A stretch of 64,000 nt of DNA, taken from the NCBI RefSeq assembly GCF_019933155.2, contig NZ_CP082944.1, positions 4,900,001 through 4,964,000 on the forward strand, in the 5' to 3' direction. A program made the position numbers and the translations under genes. The notes below the pieces were generated by a model. It was not told where the DNA came from. It saw only the letters and a program-made list of their open reading frames with translations, and made no database searches. Source of the DNA: Metabacillus dongyingensis (lineage in GTDB: Bacteria > Bacillota > Bacilli > Bacillales > Bacillaceae). Shown in pieces: positions 34,399 to 44,700 of this stretch (positions are counted from its first letter, which is position 1; the number at the start of each line of letters is the position of its first letter).

Positions 34399-34713
34399 TT
34401 AAGAACCAAAGTACAAGTGGTAATGTGTTTGACAGCCCGGATTAAAGGCAGACTCGCAATTGGGACAGGTATTGCCGCTGTTCATATATTCTTGTATCGT
34501 CAGCACTTGACGGCAAGAGCCGCAAAGCACAGCAGGCATATCCCGTTCTGTTTTACCCCATACCTCTGGATTGTGGTCTGCCAGCTCCTCGTGGCATTCA
34601 AAACATGCATAGTAGGTCCCGCAGCATTTAAATTTGATGGCAATAATATCTTTGTCAGTCGCATAGTGTCGGCATCTTGTTTTTGCATCAAGTGCCACTC
34701 CTTTAACGGTCAT
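34399..34713 (-). CDS. CHY-type zinc finger protein
   Basis: About 104 residues with a CHY zinc finger layout: CRHYATDKDIIAIKFKCC, YYACFECHEELADH, VLCGSCRQVLT, then CPNCESAFNPGCQTHYHLYF. Nine or more Cys and several His should bind about three zinc ions. The function of the bacterial family is unknown; some members assist mitochondrial import in yeast (Hot13). The ATG at 34711-34713 (MTVKGVALDAKTRC) behind GGAG is preferred to a longer frame whose N-terminus is not family-like. Confidence 0.82.
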   Translation of the reverse strand: MTVKGVALDAKTRCRHYATDKDIIAIKFKCCGTYYACFECHEELADHNPEVWGKTERDMPAVLCGSCRQVLTIQEYMNSGNTCPNCESAFNPGCQTHYHLYFGS

Positions 34714-34950
34714 TAAACGCACACTCCACTCTAAAAAAACTTTAATTGAAAGGATAAGGATCCATTCAGCCTTAAATTTCACTTATTCGAATAATTAATA
34801 GGGTAATTTATCAGAATGAGCCAGAAACAGGGCTATATGCACCGATTTAAGTTTAATAAGGTATACTATAATTCACACGAAATGAAAGCTAACAGCGGCA
34901 TCAGATCGTCAAATAACAGCATCTAAAGCTGCGGGAATGGAACGGAAAAG

Positions 34951-34995
34951 ATTAACTCAAGCATGGCAGATAAAATCCTGCAGAAAAGTCCGGGT
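34951..34995. repeat. Dispersed repeat, copy 2
   Basis: ATGGCAGATAAAATCC followed 11 bases later by AGTCCGGGT, matching the element at 783-823. It is intergenic and close to the end of the quinone oxidoreductase gene. Confidence 0.45.
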
Positions 34996-35013
34996 AAAAA
35001 AGCAGCCTCCCCT

Positions 35014-35979
35014 TTATGGAATTAGAACAATTTTCCCCGTACTTTTTCTGCTCTCAAGATAACGGTGCGCTTCCGCTCCATTTTCCAGAGCAAAGCGGGC
35101 GGGTTCAGCAATGCGAAGGGAACCTTCTGCAATCCACTTGAACAGAGTTTTCGACCTTGAAATGCGCTCTTCTCTGGACGTAAGCACATTCCAAAGATCA
35201 CCGCCTGTCAGCGTTTTAGAAGTATCCATCAGCATTCTCGGGTCAATATGAACAGGATCTCCCCCTGCCATGCCGTAAAACACGACGGTTCCGCCTATGC
35301 GGGTCGCATCAAAGCTGTCCATAAGCGTAGAACCTACTGATTCATAAACAACATCAGCCCCATTTCCATCTGTCGCCTCAAGGACTTTCTGCTTCCAGTC
35401 ATCGTTATAAACAAATGCCAGCTCTGCACCTGCTGATTTTGCGATACTTGCTTTCTCATTAGTAGATACAAGCGCGATGACTTTCCCGCCCAATAAACGA
35501 ATGATCTGAACGAGCAGCTGCCCTACACCGCCCGCTGCAGCGTGAACAAGTGCCGTATCACCCTCTTTAATCTTATAGCTGTCAGACGTCAGATAGTGGG
35601 CTGTGAGCCCTTGAAGAAGCACGGATGCTGCTGTTTCAAATGAAATCTCATCAGGCAGCGGAATCACCTTTTCAGCCGGTGCTGCCGTATATTCTGCATT
35701 TGAATGCGGAACATCTGCAAAGCCGACCCGGTCACCTGCTTTAATGCCCTGTACACCGCTGCCGACTTCTGCTGCAATTCCTGCTCCCTCATAACCTAAT
35801 ATGTATGGCGGCTCTCCTTCTAAGTGGTAGTTTCCTTTTCGGCGGTATACATCCGCAAAATTCAGCCCGACTGCTTTCATGTTAATTAAAACTTCGTCCG
35901 GTCCCGGAACAGGCTTTGCAAGCTCTGCTGAAGTCAATACTTCAGGCGCTCCGAATTTATTGAAGACAAGTGCTTTCAT
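35014..35979 (-). CDS. Quinone oxidoreductase-like zinc-independent alcohol dehydrogenase
   Basis: A 321-residue medium-chain dehydrogenase/reductase of the QOR type. The GroES-like N-terminus is MKALVFNKFGAPEVLTSAEL. The nucleotide site is ALVHAAAGGVGQLLVQ, followed by GADVVYESVGS and a C-terminal STGKIVLIP. Structural and catalytic zinc cysteines are absent. Such enzymes reduce quinones or alkenals with NADPH. The ribosome site AGGAGAGGA precedes ATG. It is a single gene. Confidence 0.92.
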   Translation of the reverse strand: MKALVFNKFGAPEVLTSAELAKPVPGPDEVLINMKAVGLNFADVYRRKGNYHLEGEPPYILGYEGAGIAAEVGSGVQGIKAGDRVGFADVPHSNAEYTAAPAEKVIPLPDEISFETAASVLLQGLTAHYLTSDSYKIKEGDTALVHAAAGGVGQLLVQIIRLLGGKVIALVSTNEKASIAKSAGAELAFVYNDDWKQKVLEATDGNGADVVYESVGSTLMDSFDATRIGGTVVFYGMAGGDPVHIDPRMLMDTSKTLTGGDLWNVLTSREERISRSKTLFKWIAEGSLRIAEPARFALENGAEAHRYLESRKSTGKIVLIP

Positions 35980-36087
35980 TTCAACATTCCTCTCCTGCTG
36001 TTTGATGAATTTAGTTTATCAGAAATGGCTGCCTTTTATTGTTTTAATTCAACGATTGCCTTGACCTCAATAAGTTCTTACGTTTAA

Positions 36088-36665
36088 TCTTGAGAACTCA
36101 AAGAGCACTCACAGACCGTGATTGAGTACTCAACCTGACTCCCCTCTAGTTTTTGAGCACTCAAAGAGTGCAGTTGAGTACTCTAAATGAACAAATTCGG
36201 GATTTTGTGCACTCACAGAGCGTGATTGAGTACTCAACCTGACTCCCCCCTAGTTTTTGAGAACTCAAAGAGCACTGTTTAGTACTCTAAATGAACGAAT
36301 TCGGGATTTTGTGCACTCACAGACCGTGATTGAGTACTCAACCTGGAGTCCCCCCTAGTTTTTGAGAACTCAAAGAGTGCAGTTTAGTACTCTAAATGAA
36401 CGAATTCGGGATTTAGAGCACTCACAGACCGTGATTGAGTACTCAACCTGACTCCCCCCTAGTTTTTGAAAACTCAAAGAGCACTGTTGAGTACTCCATG
36501 AACAAATTCGGGATTTTGAGCACTCACAGACCGTGATTGAGTACTCAACCTGACTCCTCCCTAGTTTTTGAGCACTCAAAGAGCGCAGTTTAGTACTCTA
36601 AATGAACAAATTTGGGATTTTGAGCACTCAAAGAGCACAGTTGGGTACTCTAAATGAACGAACTC
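36088..36665. repeat. Tandem repeat array, 104-bp unit made of two 52-bp halves
   Basis: Five and a half copies of a ~104-bp unit; the marker ACTCACAGA starts at 36107, 36211, 36315, 36420 and 36522, and a shortened unit follows at 36626. Each unit has four ACTCA-type boxes spaced 21, 31, 21 and 31 bp: GAGCACTCA, TTGAGTACTCAA (a perfect palindrome), GAGAACTCA and TTTAGTACTC. The unit is therefore a diverged duplication of a 52-bp element. It fills most of the gap between the quinone oxidoreductase gene and the unknown gene at 36768. No coding function is likely. Confidence 0.9.
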
Positions 36666-36767
36666 ATTTGAACATGCAGGATCGTTTTCGTTCATTCCAG
36701 TCAAATAAATGATTATCGGCTCCTTGTGATATAATAAACAAATTGAATCGATTATCGGAGGATATGT

Positions 36768-37226
36768 ATGCTTACTTTTGAACAAAAGCTTGCTGTTATT
36801 GAATCATTTAAAGAATTGCAAAGAAAGAACGTTTCTCTTGGAAGAATCAACTTTCATTTTGAAGAAAGTATTTACGATAAGAAAAATGTTGTTTATCATC
36901 TTCATCCAAACGGAAATGGTTTCGTTTATGCTGAATATGTAAAAGGATACGCTGCGAATGATAAAGGCATGGTTAATATTCGTGATTTTTCTGAAGAAGA
37001 ATTGCGCAGCATCATCAAAAAATCCATTCATTCGCTTTCTGTGCATGAAGACGAGCAAATAGAAGAATTTGAAGAAGAAAAATGGACAAATGAGGATGGA
37101 CAGACTCTTGTTTTAATTCTCGAAGATGGTATGTGGAATGTCTACGCTGGATTGAACCTTGACGGCACGTTTACCACTTATAAAGAGGCTGCAAATTACT
37201 TGCATGAAGAAGGATTTTCAGCTTAA
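36768..37226 (+). CDS. Hypothetical protein, 152 residues
   Basis: A cytosolic, acidic protein with no membrane segment. It begins MLTFEQKLAVIESFKELQRK and appears to be alpha/beta throughout. Its C-terminal half contains ILEDGMWNVYAGLNLDGTFTTYKEAANYL. I do not recognise the family. ATCGGAGG lies seven bases before ATG. It is a single gene after the 104-bp repeat array, with a strong terminator, so it is very likely expressed. Any link to the repeats is only positional. Confidence 0.75.
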   Translation: MLTFEQKLAVIESFKELQRKNVSLGRINFHFEESIYDKKNVVYHLHPNGNGFVYAEYVKGYAANDKGMVNIRDFSEEELRSIIKKSIHSLSVHEDEQIEEFEEEKWTNEDGQTLVLILEDGMWNVYAGLNLDGTFTTYKEAANYLHEEGFSA

Positions 37227-37231
37227 AAAAG

Positions 37232-37268
37232 AAACCGCGGGCACATGTGATGTGTCCCGCGGTTTTTT
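37232..37268. terminator. Bidirectional terminator
   Basis: AAACCGCGGG (37232-37241) pairs with CCCGCGGTTT (37256-37265), with inner pairing GCACA/TGTGT and T-runs on both sides. It is shared by the convergent hypothetical gene and rluF. Confidence 0.92.
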
Positions 37269-37270
37269 CT

Positions 37271-37960
37271 TTAAGCAAGCCTGTTCATCAGCTCTTCAAC
37301 CTCATATACAGTCAACTCGCGCCACTCCCCGCTGCTTAAGCCTTCAACAGACAGGTTCATGATCCGCTTTCTTTCAAGCCTCTCTATCTTATAGCCAAAT
37401 ACCTTGCACATTCTGCGAATTTGACGATTAAGTCCTTGGGTAAGAATGATGCGGAATTCGCAATCACTGATCCTCTCCACAGTACACGATTTAGTTGTCA
37501 CGCCGAGTATTTCTACTCCCCCTGACATTCCAAGAATAAAGTCATCGTCAAATGGCTTATCTACTTTAACAAGATATTCTTTTTCATGGCCATGTTCAGA
37601 ACGCATGATTTTGTTTACGATCGCTCCATCATTTGTGAGCAAAATTAATCCTTCTGACGCTTTATCCAGCCTGCCAACAGGAAAGATCCGTTCCGGGAAA
37701 TCCATAAAGTCAATAATATTCCCCTTTACATCTTTTGCTGCTGTACAGGTAATACCCACTGGTTTATTTAAAGCCAGATAGACGGGTATGGCTTTAGGCG
37801 GGATAGGACTGCCGTCAATCAATACAATATCCCCTTCAGCTACCGTGTCGCCGGCCTCACACGTGACTCCATTAATGGTTATCCGGCAATCCGCAATAAG
37901 ACGATCGGTTTCACGCCTTGAGCAGCAGCCTGTTTCACTTATATATTTATTTATTCTCAT
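37271..37960 (-). CDS. rluF: rRNA pseudouridine synthase, RluF/RsuA family
   Basis: A 229-residue enzyme. An N-terminal S4 domain (MRINKYISETGCCSRRETDRLI) is followed by the RsuA catalytic core with the active-site Asp in FPVGRLDKASEGLILLTNDG. RluF-type motifs GLNRQIRRMCKVFGYKIERL and RKRIMNLSVEGL follow. It isomerises uridine, probably position 2604 (E. coli numbering) in 23S rRNA, or a similar site. ATG is preceded by AGAGAAACAATCC, a weak ribosome site. It is monocistronic. Confidence 0.92.
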   Translation of the reverse strand: MRINKYISETGCCSRRETDRLIADCRITINGVTCEAGDTVAEGDIVLIDGSPIPPKAIPVYLALNKPVGITCTAAKDVKGNIIDFMDFPERIFPVGRLDKASEGLILLTNDGAIVNKIMRSEHGHEKEYLVKVDKPFDDDFILGMSGGVEILGVTTKSCTVERISDCEFRIILTQGLNRQIRRMCKVFGYKIERLERKRIMNLSVEGLSSGEWRELTVYEVEELMNRLA

Positions 37961-38074
37961 TGGATTGTTTCTCTTTCATGTTCATAGATTCCTATCATCA
38001 TAGCACGAAGGATGTTTTTTGCTCTACATCCAAAATAAGTAAAGTATTTCTTAATCCGGTGAGCAGTGAAAGGA

Positions 38075-38255
38075 TCTTTTAGCGAAAATCGCCCATTTAT
38101 TTGCGAAAGTTGTACCTATATTAGCGATTTACTTCCCATTTATAGTGAATTAATCAACTTTATTAGCGATTCGAATTTTTGATTTATCCCTATTGTTTCC
38201 AATTAGCTGAAATAGCCTTTTATTAGCGAAAATCATTCTTTACTAGCGCATGCCG
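38075..38255. repeat. Array of ~21-bp spaced TTAGCGA boxes
   Basis: GCGA-type boxes (consensus TATTAGCGA) begin at 38082, 38103, 38124, 38145 (degenerate AGTGA), 38166, 38206 (AGCTGA), 38226 and 38246. The steps are 21 or 20 bp apart, with one skipped position near 38187. Spacers are not conserved. The period is two DNA turns, so bound proteins would line up on one face. It lies between rluF and the end of the type VII operon. The rest of the 37961-38284 gap is unremarkable. Confidence 0.7.
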
Positions 38256-38284
38256 CAGGCTCGCTGGACCTGACATCGAAGCAC

Positions 38285-38314
38285 GAAAAAAAGACAGCTT
38301 ATAAAAAGCTGCCT
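38285..38314 (-). terminator. Terminator of the type VII operon
   Basis: CAGCTT (38295-38300) pairs with AAGCTG (38306-38311), extended past a mismatch. On the minus strand TCTTTTTTT follows. Confidence 0.7.
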
Positions 38315-38321
38315 CAATCTC

Positions 38322-38813
38322 TTATTCTGTTTTTTTGCCTTGTGTCATCTTTGGAATCAAAAGACCAATCATTAGGATGACGCCAATGGCAATCAGGAGA
38401 ATATACGTCATCATTAAGCCGGAATTTTGACTAGTATCTTTATTTTCCGTTTCGCTCATACTCATCGATGGTTCTGCAGTGCCTGAGAATAAATCCATTT
38501 GTTCAGCTTTGGATTTAATTGTGTTTTTCTCTTTCGTGTAATTTGTGAAGAGCTGTTCCTGCAGATCATCCCTTTCATCTCTTGATGGCTTTTCAAAGGT
38601 TAGATCTTTTTGCTCCTCCGGTATTGAGTTTCTTTTTTCATAAAGTGATTCTTCATGCAGGTAATCCGTGTTTTCCTTGAGCTCTTTTTCCTCATAGATA
38701 TTAGGATCAAGTTCCTCAAGGTTTGATTCTGTCTCTGCTTTTACTGTTACCCCGCTGCTCAAACTAATGATAACCAGCAATAGGGTTATCAAAATGATTG
38801 AATTACGCTTCAT
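38322..38813 (-). CDS. essA: Type VII secretion protein EssA (YueC)
   Basis: A 163-residue protein with a cleavable or anchor-like hydrophobic N-terminus (residues 5-25), an acidic extracellular segment (NIYEEKELKENTDYLHEE) and a C-terminal membrane helix (LMMTYILLIAIGVILMIGLLIP). This matches the layout of EssA/YueC, a small component of the type VIIb machine. The ATG at 38811-38813 follows AGGAAC and overlaps the end of esaA by 11 bp; an ATG two codons earlier is poorly spaced. It is the last gene of the operon. Confidence 0.85.
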   Translation of the reverse strand: MKRNSIILITLLLVIISLSSGVTVKAETESNLEELDPNIYEEKELKENTDYLHEESLYEKRNSIPEEQKDLTFEKPSRDERDDLQEQLFTNYTKEKNTIKSKAEQMDLFSGTAEPSMSMSETENKDTSQNSGLMMTYILLIAIGVILMIGLLIPKMTQGKKTE

Positions 38814-41700
38814 GGGCATGTTCCTGATTAGCCTTTTCGTTTGTGTTTTTAAGAGTATTCACAACAAACGGAAGGATGGTCAGAACAAGGATGATGCCGA
38901 TCAGCACAATCACTCCCTGAGTAAATAAGTTATTTACGTCATATTGGATCGAGATGTACACCTTAGACATCGGATCTTCATACGTAAAGTTTGGCGCTGC
39001 TAAAGCAAGCAAAGGACTGATAAAGAACGCAACAAGCCCTACACTTGCAAGCCAGCCTGTAAAATTGCCGAGCAAGAACGCTACCCGTACAATTGTTGAT
39101 GCTGCAAATAACAGGAGGACTGTAAAGATTGACCATTGAATTGCACGTTCATCTGTAAGTGTGTATATATTTAAACCGAATACGCTTATGATGAGCCCCA
39201 CAATTAAGTTTAATAGGCCAAACATGGATCCTCTAACTAATAACGGTGCTGCTTTAAAATAATGACTGAAGAATCCGATCAGCAAGCTGCTGATTAGGAT
39301 GATAACAAGAATAACGACCGGCGGCACCGCTTTTGCCTGAGCTGCCGGTGCTTCTCCGCTTATTTGCAGCGGATTGGCAAGATGCTCATAAACGTAGCCG
39401 TTATTCTGTCCGTCTACAAACGTATTGCCGAGAATACTGAAAACGTCATCTCTGACAAGCTGTGTTGAAGCTACATTCGTTGCCCATTTATCATTTAAGA
39501 GATCTGCTTCAGATTGCACTTCATTCACTTTTTGCTGAAGGACATCCGTACTGCTTACAACTGTCTCCTGTCTGTCTCCAAGAGAGTTTATCAAGTCCGT
39601 AATCATAACCAATTCCTGACTGATATTTTGCTGATTGACAACAAGTGTTGTACCGTCTGAATTTTCCAGCGGCATTCTAGAAGCAGTATTTTCTGATTCC
39701 TGTACTTGGCTGAGTACGCTATTTGCGCTCTCTTCCATAGAAGCAAGATCTTCTAATATAGCTGTCTGCTGAGCATCAAGCTCCTTGCTGTATTCATCCA
39801 TGAATGCCAGAGCGGAAGCCTGGACTTCTTTCATTTCTTCTTCAGTAGCCGGCAGTTCCTGATTCAGCTTGTCCCATGCGCCTTGTTCTTCTTCATTGAT
39901 TGATAGAATGGCAGCTACTTTCGTTTTTTGCATTTCATCTGCAAGGACAGCATCTTTGGCCGGATCTGATGAGTTATTCATACGCTTGGCGGCTGCCTCA
40001 TACTGAGACAAAATCGTATGGTATTTCAGTACATCGTTCATTGATGCATTTCCGATAGGCTCGCTGAATACACTCTCAAGTCTTTGCTTTCTTTCAGGAC
40101 TGAGCGAGTTAAGAATGGTTTGTTCTTGTTCCATGATGGCAGCTGAACCTGAGTTCATATTTTCTGTCAGATGTTTGATCTTTTCTGCCAGTTTGCTGTT
40201 TTCATCTTTTAGAAGCTGATTTTCTTCTAATAGTTTTGCATTGTCTTCTGTCAGCTTTTCATAAAGAGCAAGTAATTTATCATACTCATCTTTCCATGAG
40301 TTCTGATCTTCTTTTAACTTAATCGATTCTTCGATTGCAACAAGCTGTGCTGACATATTCTCTAATTCTGTTATCGCTTGTGTTACTTGATCCGGTTTAG
40401 GGTCCGGAATGGTTTCCAGAATTGTCTTCAGATTTTTCATCTGTTCTGAAACAGCAAGAATGTCAGCCCGCTCCTCTTCCATGTTGGCAGGACTTTCATT
40501 TTCGCCGGGAGTTTCTGGTTCAGCAACCTCTCCATCATCTTCAGGAGGCCCTTCCTCTCCATTACCTGGTTCCTCCCCGGGACTTCCTTGCTTAAGGCTT
40601 TCCCTAAGAGGAATGAGCTCCCCTTCAAGGCGGTTCAGTGTATCCTGGTTATCCTTCATAATATACATGTCCACATAATTACGGTGAACAGTCTCAAGCT
40701 CTCTTGCCTGGCGTTCTGTTTGGCTGAGCCTTACACTGCCAAGGTTTTCTGCTGTTTTTTGATTCTGATCAAGCTGCTGCTGAATGTCAGTCATTCTTGA
40801 TGCAAGCTTGCTTCCTTGTTCATTAAATTCCTGCTGCGTTTCATTCTGTACTTGATCCACTTCCATTGTGCCGCCCTGAATAGCCGTTAAACTTTCCTGC
40901 TGGGCTAACGTCAGAAGCTGCTGCTGATCTTCCTGATATGTCTGATATTCTTCAACATACTCTACGAATGAAGCAAGGCTTTTCTCAAATTGCTCGACTG
41001 TGTTTTTCTGTTCAGGCGTTTCTTGTTCAGCCTGTTTCATTGTCGTTTGCAATTGCTCAAGCATCTGCTTTTGCTGATCTAATTCCCCTGCCAGATCTTT
41101 AGAGCTTGGTTTATAAAAATTAAGCATGGCATTTTGAAAGGTAATTTCCTTTTCAAGAATACGGTCAAACTCTTCTCTTACATTCTCCATGTCCTGTGCG
41201 ACATAGCTCCAGTACAGCGAAGACATTTGCTTATTTACGCGGCCTGTAGCGTCTTCCAGTGCGCGAAGCACTCTTTGTCTGTTTTCAGCATTCAGCTGAT
41301 TTTGGACCACATATTCAAATTCTGCTTTTGAAGGCTGCTGCTCATCATAAGTTAAAATGTTGGCAGAAAAATTGGAAGGAATATAAATGACAGCGTCGTA
41401 CGACCCGTTTTTCAGCCCGTTAACTGCGGCACTTCTGCTTAAGATTGTCCAGTCGTACTGAGAATCCTCGTCAAGGATCGCTGCAACTTCCTTTCCAAAT
41501 TGAACAGGTTCAGCTTCTGTATTTTCCCCTTCAGCCTTTTCTGTTCCGATGTCCTCATTAACGACAGCGATGTTTCTCGTAGCTTTCTCCTTTATTTCAA
41601 GCGGGTTGTCCCCGATGAATTGGAAGAAGAGAGCTGGCACTGCTAAGATAAGCAGCACCGCAGCGATCATTTTAATCGTATGTTTTCTTTGATCTGTCAT
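38803..41700 (-). CDS. esaA: Type VII secretion protein EsaA (YueB)
   Basis: A 965-residue membrane protein. One membrane helix near the N-terminus (residues 10-28) is followed by a very long extracellular part dominated by coiled coil (about 180-780, rich in Gln, Glu and Lys). Five or six C-terminal helices follow (from VVILVIILISSLLIGFF to VLIGIILVLTILPFVV). This is the EsaA/YueB architecture; YueB also serves as the SPP1 phage receptor in B. subtilis. A Gly/Glu/Pro-rich insert (GSPGEEPGNGEEGPPEDDGE) near residue 375 is low complexity. It overlaps the essC stop by 4 bp. Confidence 0.93.
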   Translation of the reverse strand: MTDQRKHTIKMIAAVLLILAVPALFFQFIGDNPLEIKEKATRNIAVVNEDIGTEKAEGENTEAEPVQFGKEVAAILDEDSQYDWTILSRSAAVNGLKNGSYDAVIYIPSNFSANILTYDEQQPSKAEFEYVVQNQLNAENRQRVLRALEDATGRVNKQMSSLYWSYVAQDMENVREEFDRILEKEITFQNAMLNFYKPSSKDLAGELDQQKQMLEQLQTTMKQAEQETPEQKNTVEQFEKSLASFVEYVEEYQTYQEDQQQLLTLAQQESLTAIQGGTMEVDQVQNETQQEFNEQGSKLASRMTDIQQQLDQNQKTAENLGSVRLSQTERQARELETVHRNYVDMYIMKDNQDTLNRLEGELIPLRESLKQGSPGEEPGNGEEGPPEDDGEVAEPETPGENESPANMEEERADILAVSEQMKNLKTILETIPDPKPDQVTQAITELENMSAQLVAIEESIKLKEDQNSWKDEYDKLLALYEKLTEDNAKLLEENQLLKDENSKLAEKIKHLTENMNSGSAAIMEQEQTILNSLSPERKQRLESVFSEPIGNASMNDVLKYHTILSQYEAAAKRMNNSSDPAKDAVLADEMQKTKVAAILSINEEEQGAWDKLNQELPATEEEMKEVQASALAFMDEYSKELDAQQTAILEDLASMEESANSVLSQVQESENTASRMPLENSDGTTLVVNQQNISQELVMITDLINSLGDRQETVVSSTDVLQQKVNEVQSEADLLNDKWATNVASTQLVRDDVFSILGNTFVDGQNNGYVYEHLANPLQISGEAPAAQAKAVPPVVILVIILISSLLIGFFSHYFKAAPLLVRGSMFGLLNLIVGLIISVFGLNIYTLTDERAIQWSIFTVLLLFAASTIVRVAFLLGNFTGWLASVGLVAFFISPLLALAAPNFTYEDPMSKVYISIQYDVNNLFTQGVIVLIGIILVLTILPFVVNTLKNTNEKANQEHAHEA

Positions 41701-44700
41701 GTGTAGATCTTCCTTTCAATGACACAAAGAGGAATTTGTATTTTCGTTTCTTTGCCATTTTCCACATAGTATCCGAAGCCTGGGTGAATATCGCTTTCTT
41801 TCCGGCTGTAAGGCAAGGTATATAGGGTTTGCTCTGATTTTTTCATTAAAATGAGCGCCTGGCGGATCTGTTTGATTTCACTTGTGAACGCATCAAATCC
41901 TTTTGTCAGCTCGTTGTTATTACCTGAAACAATGACATTAAAGCCGAGATGGCTGTAGTTTTTCATAAATCGTGTCAAACGGTCTTGAAGCATACTGTCA
42001 AGAGATTGCTGGAATCTTGAATAGCCATCAATGACAAGCATAACCGGCGAGAAGGCTAAATTATTTACAACACCCTGCTGGATAGCTGTAAGGTAGGTTT
42101 GTTCTCTGTCTTTAAGAAGTTCTTCTGTTCGATCAAGCCACAACGATATTTGTTCTTTCGTGTCAAGATAAGCAACCTTTTCTTCAGAAGCATAGCTTGC
42201 CAGTCCCCGGTCAATCGAATCGAATATACCGATAGATTCGGTCGGCTGAAGCAGGGCTGTGTTCAAGATGACTTTAAGAACGTTTGTCTTCCCTTTTTGA
42301 GTCTGGCCGAGTATGATGCAGTGCTTTGTTTTCGCCAGATTCACGCTGACAGGCTGAACATGCTCTTCATCAAGTCCGATTGGGATCACGCCTGTTTTCT
42401 GAGCATCAGCTGTGAACTGTGTAAAGTTGATCATGGTCAGTTCTGCAGGAAGCATTGGGACAGGACGTGGAAGCTTGGCATTCTTGTACTTCTCCTTCAG
42501 CATACCAATATCTTCTTTAATGGAATCAAGGAGCTCATAATCATCCTCTCCATCAGCAGGCAGGAAAATTTGAGAGAAATAGGCATGATCCTTCTTGATA
42601 ATGGCGCGTCCCGGAATTGGTTCAGGCGCAAAAGGGACTTTTCCAATGGCCATGTATGTTTCCGTCGTATCCATAAGGTAATGAAGGATTTTTGTTTTCA
42701 TGCTGTTCATCAATGATTGTCGGACAGACTGTACCCTTGTGGCTGTAAAAATCATATAGATGCCTAGAGACTGGCCATCACGGGCAAATTGAATCAGCTG
42801 CGTTTCAAGTTCCTGCATTTCCTCTTTCACGAGATCAAAATTATCAATGGCAATATACATAAGAGGGAGCTTGTTATTACATAATGAATTGTACATTTTG
42901 ATGCTGCTGACCTCTTGCTGCTGAAACAATAGCTTCCTGCGCGAAATCTCATCTTTTACGATTCTCATAAACTTTTCAATTTTCAGCTCTTGATCGAGCT
43001 GGAAATAATCCGCTGTATGCGGAAGCTGTCTAAGCGGCAGCAATGTTCCATTGCCATAATCTATGACGTAATAGTGGGCTTCCTCAGGGCTGAGCCTTGC
43101 TGCGATGCTTAAAAGCAGAAGCATCACAGTATGTGATTTCCCATAGCCGGAAGAACCGAAGATGGCGATATTGCCGTCATCCATCAGCTGATACGAGTAT
43201 GGGGTCTGGCTTTGCTTTTCAGGCTCATCAATCAGACCAAGATATATTTCCTCATGCTGATGGGAAGCATATTGATGGCGCGAAATTCTGTTTTCAAGCG
43301 GCGGGAGCCATGGGCTGTTCAGCTTGCGAATACCCATTTTCGCCTGCAATTCTTCAATTCTATCGACAATCACTTCAATCTGTGATTCCGTATCTTTTTT
43401 ATGCTGTTTAGAAGATGCGACATTTGATAATGGCTGCAAACCAAGGTCTGTCACGATCGCTACCTCATCTTCCGACTCTGATGTTTCTTCTAGATAAGGC
43501 GCTCCGCTCCATGCTGATTGAAACAGATCGTAAACCTCATTATTGCCTACCTGCAGGTAGCCTCGTCCTGTAACGGTAATAGAGGCGGCATCTGCATTTT
43601 TCAAGATCTCTTTACTGTCGCTTGCATCCTGAACCTTAAGGGCCACTCTGAATCTGGCATTACTCCAGATTTGGTCATCGATGACTCCTCCAGGCTTTTG
43701 TGTGGCCAGGATGAGATGCACGCCTAAGCTTCGGCCGATGCGCGCTGTGCTGACTAGCTCCCTGATAAAATCAGGCTCTTCGCTTTTTAATTCTGCAAAT
43801 TCATCAGATATTAAAAATAAATGAGGCAGAGGTTCTTCGGCCTGATTGCGTTTATAAAGACTTGTATAATCATTAATGTGATTGACCTGATACTGATCGA
43901 AAAGACGCTGGCGTCTTTTTAATTCACTTTTGATTGATGCAAGGGCACGGGCACTGAAGTTTTTGCTGCCTTCAATGTTTGTGATCGTGCCAAGCAAATG
44001 CGGCATATTTTTAAACGGCTGCGCCATTCCGCCGCCCTTGTAATCAATCAGCAGGAAAGCTACCTCATGAGGGTGGAAATGAACAGCCAATGACAGAATA
44101 TAGGTTTGAAGGAATTCACTTTTCCCTGAACCGGTAGTACCCGCTAATAGACCGTGAGGCCCATGAGCTTTTTCGTGCAGGTTTAATTCCACCACATCTT
44201 CCTTGCCCTTTAGTCCTACTGGAACAGCAAGAGATTTTGCCGATTCCCGCGTCTGCCAGTTTTGCTCAATCGGGAGATCATCAACTTCTTTTACATTGAC
44301 CATCTCTAAAAAGGAAACGCTTTTTGGAATCGAATTTGTCATTCCCACTTGGTGATCAAGTGTACGAAGCATCCGGGCGAACGACTCATTTCCATCATGC
44401 TTATGTAAATCCAGCTTAAAAGGAATCGAAACCGCTTTTTTCTCCTGAATGAGAATGTCCCCTTCTTGATCGTTGACATACCTAACAAGCGTGTGGATGT
44501 TATCAGACAGGCTCTCTTTCGCTTCGGCAGCAAAAATAACGGAAATGCCTAAATGTGAAAACTCGCCTTCTAAATATTCCAAAATCACATGATCAGAAAT
44601 AAGCTGCTGATTAGTAATAACAAAAATAATGTGAGGTGCAAACCTTGTGTTTTCTTTCTTTTCTTCCAGATCACGCTCACGCAGCATTTCATAGATCGAA

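Noticed and set aside
36088..36665. Possible CRISPR array
   Set aside because: Units are 104 bp and nearly identical throughout, with no unique spacers of uniform length and no cas genes.
36370..36785. Two overlapping minus-strand frames of 69 residues with internal repeats (SQVEYSITVCECSKS)
   Set aside because: They are translations of the 104-bp non-coding repeat units, have no ribosome sites, and the unit length is not a multiple of three.
38075..38255. Possible short CRISPR or plasmid iterons
   Set aside because: Conserved boxes are only 7-9 bp with a 20-21 bp step and no replication gene is adjacent.
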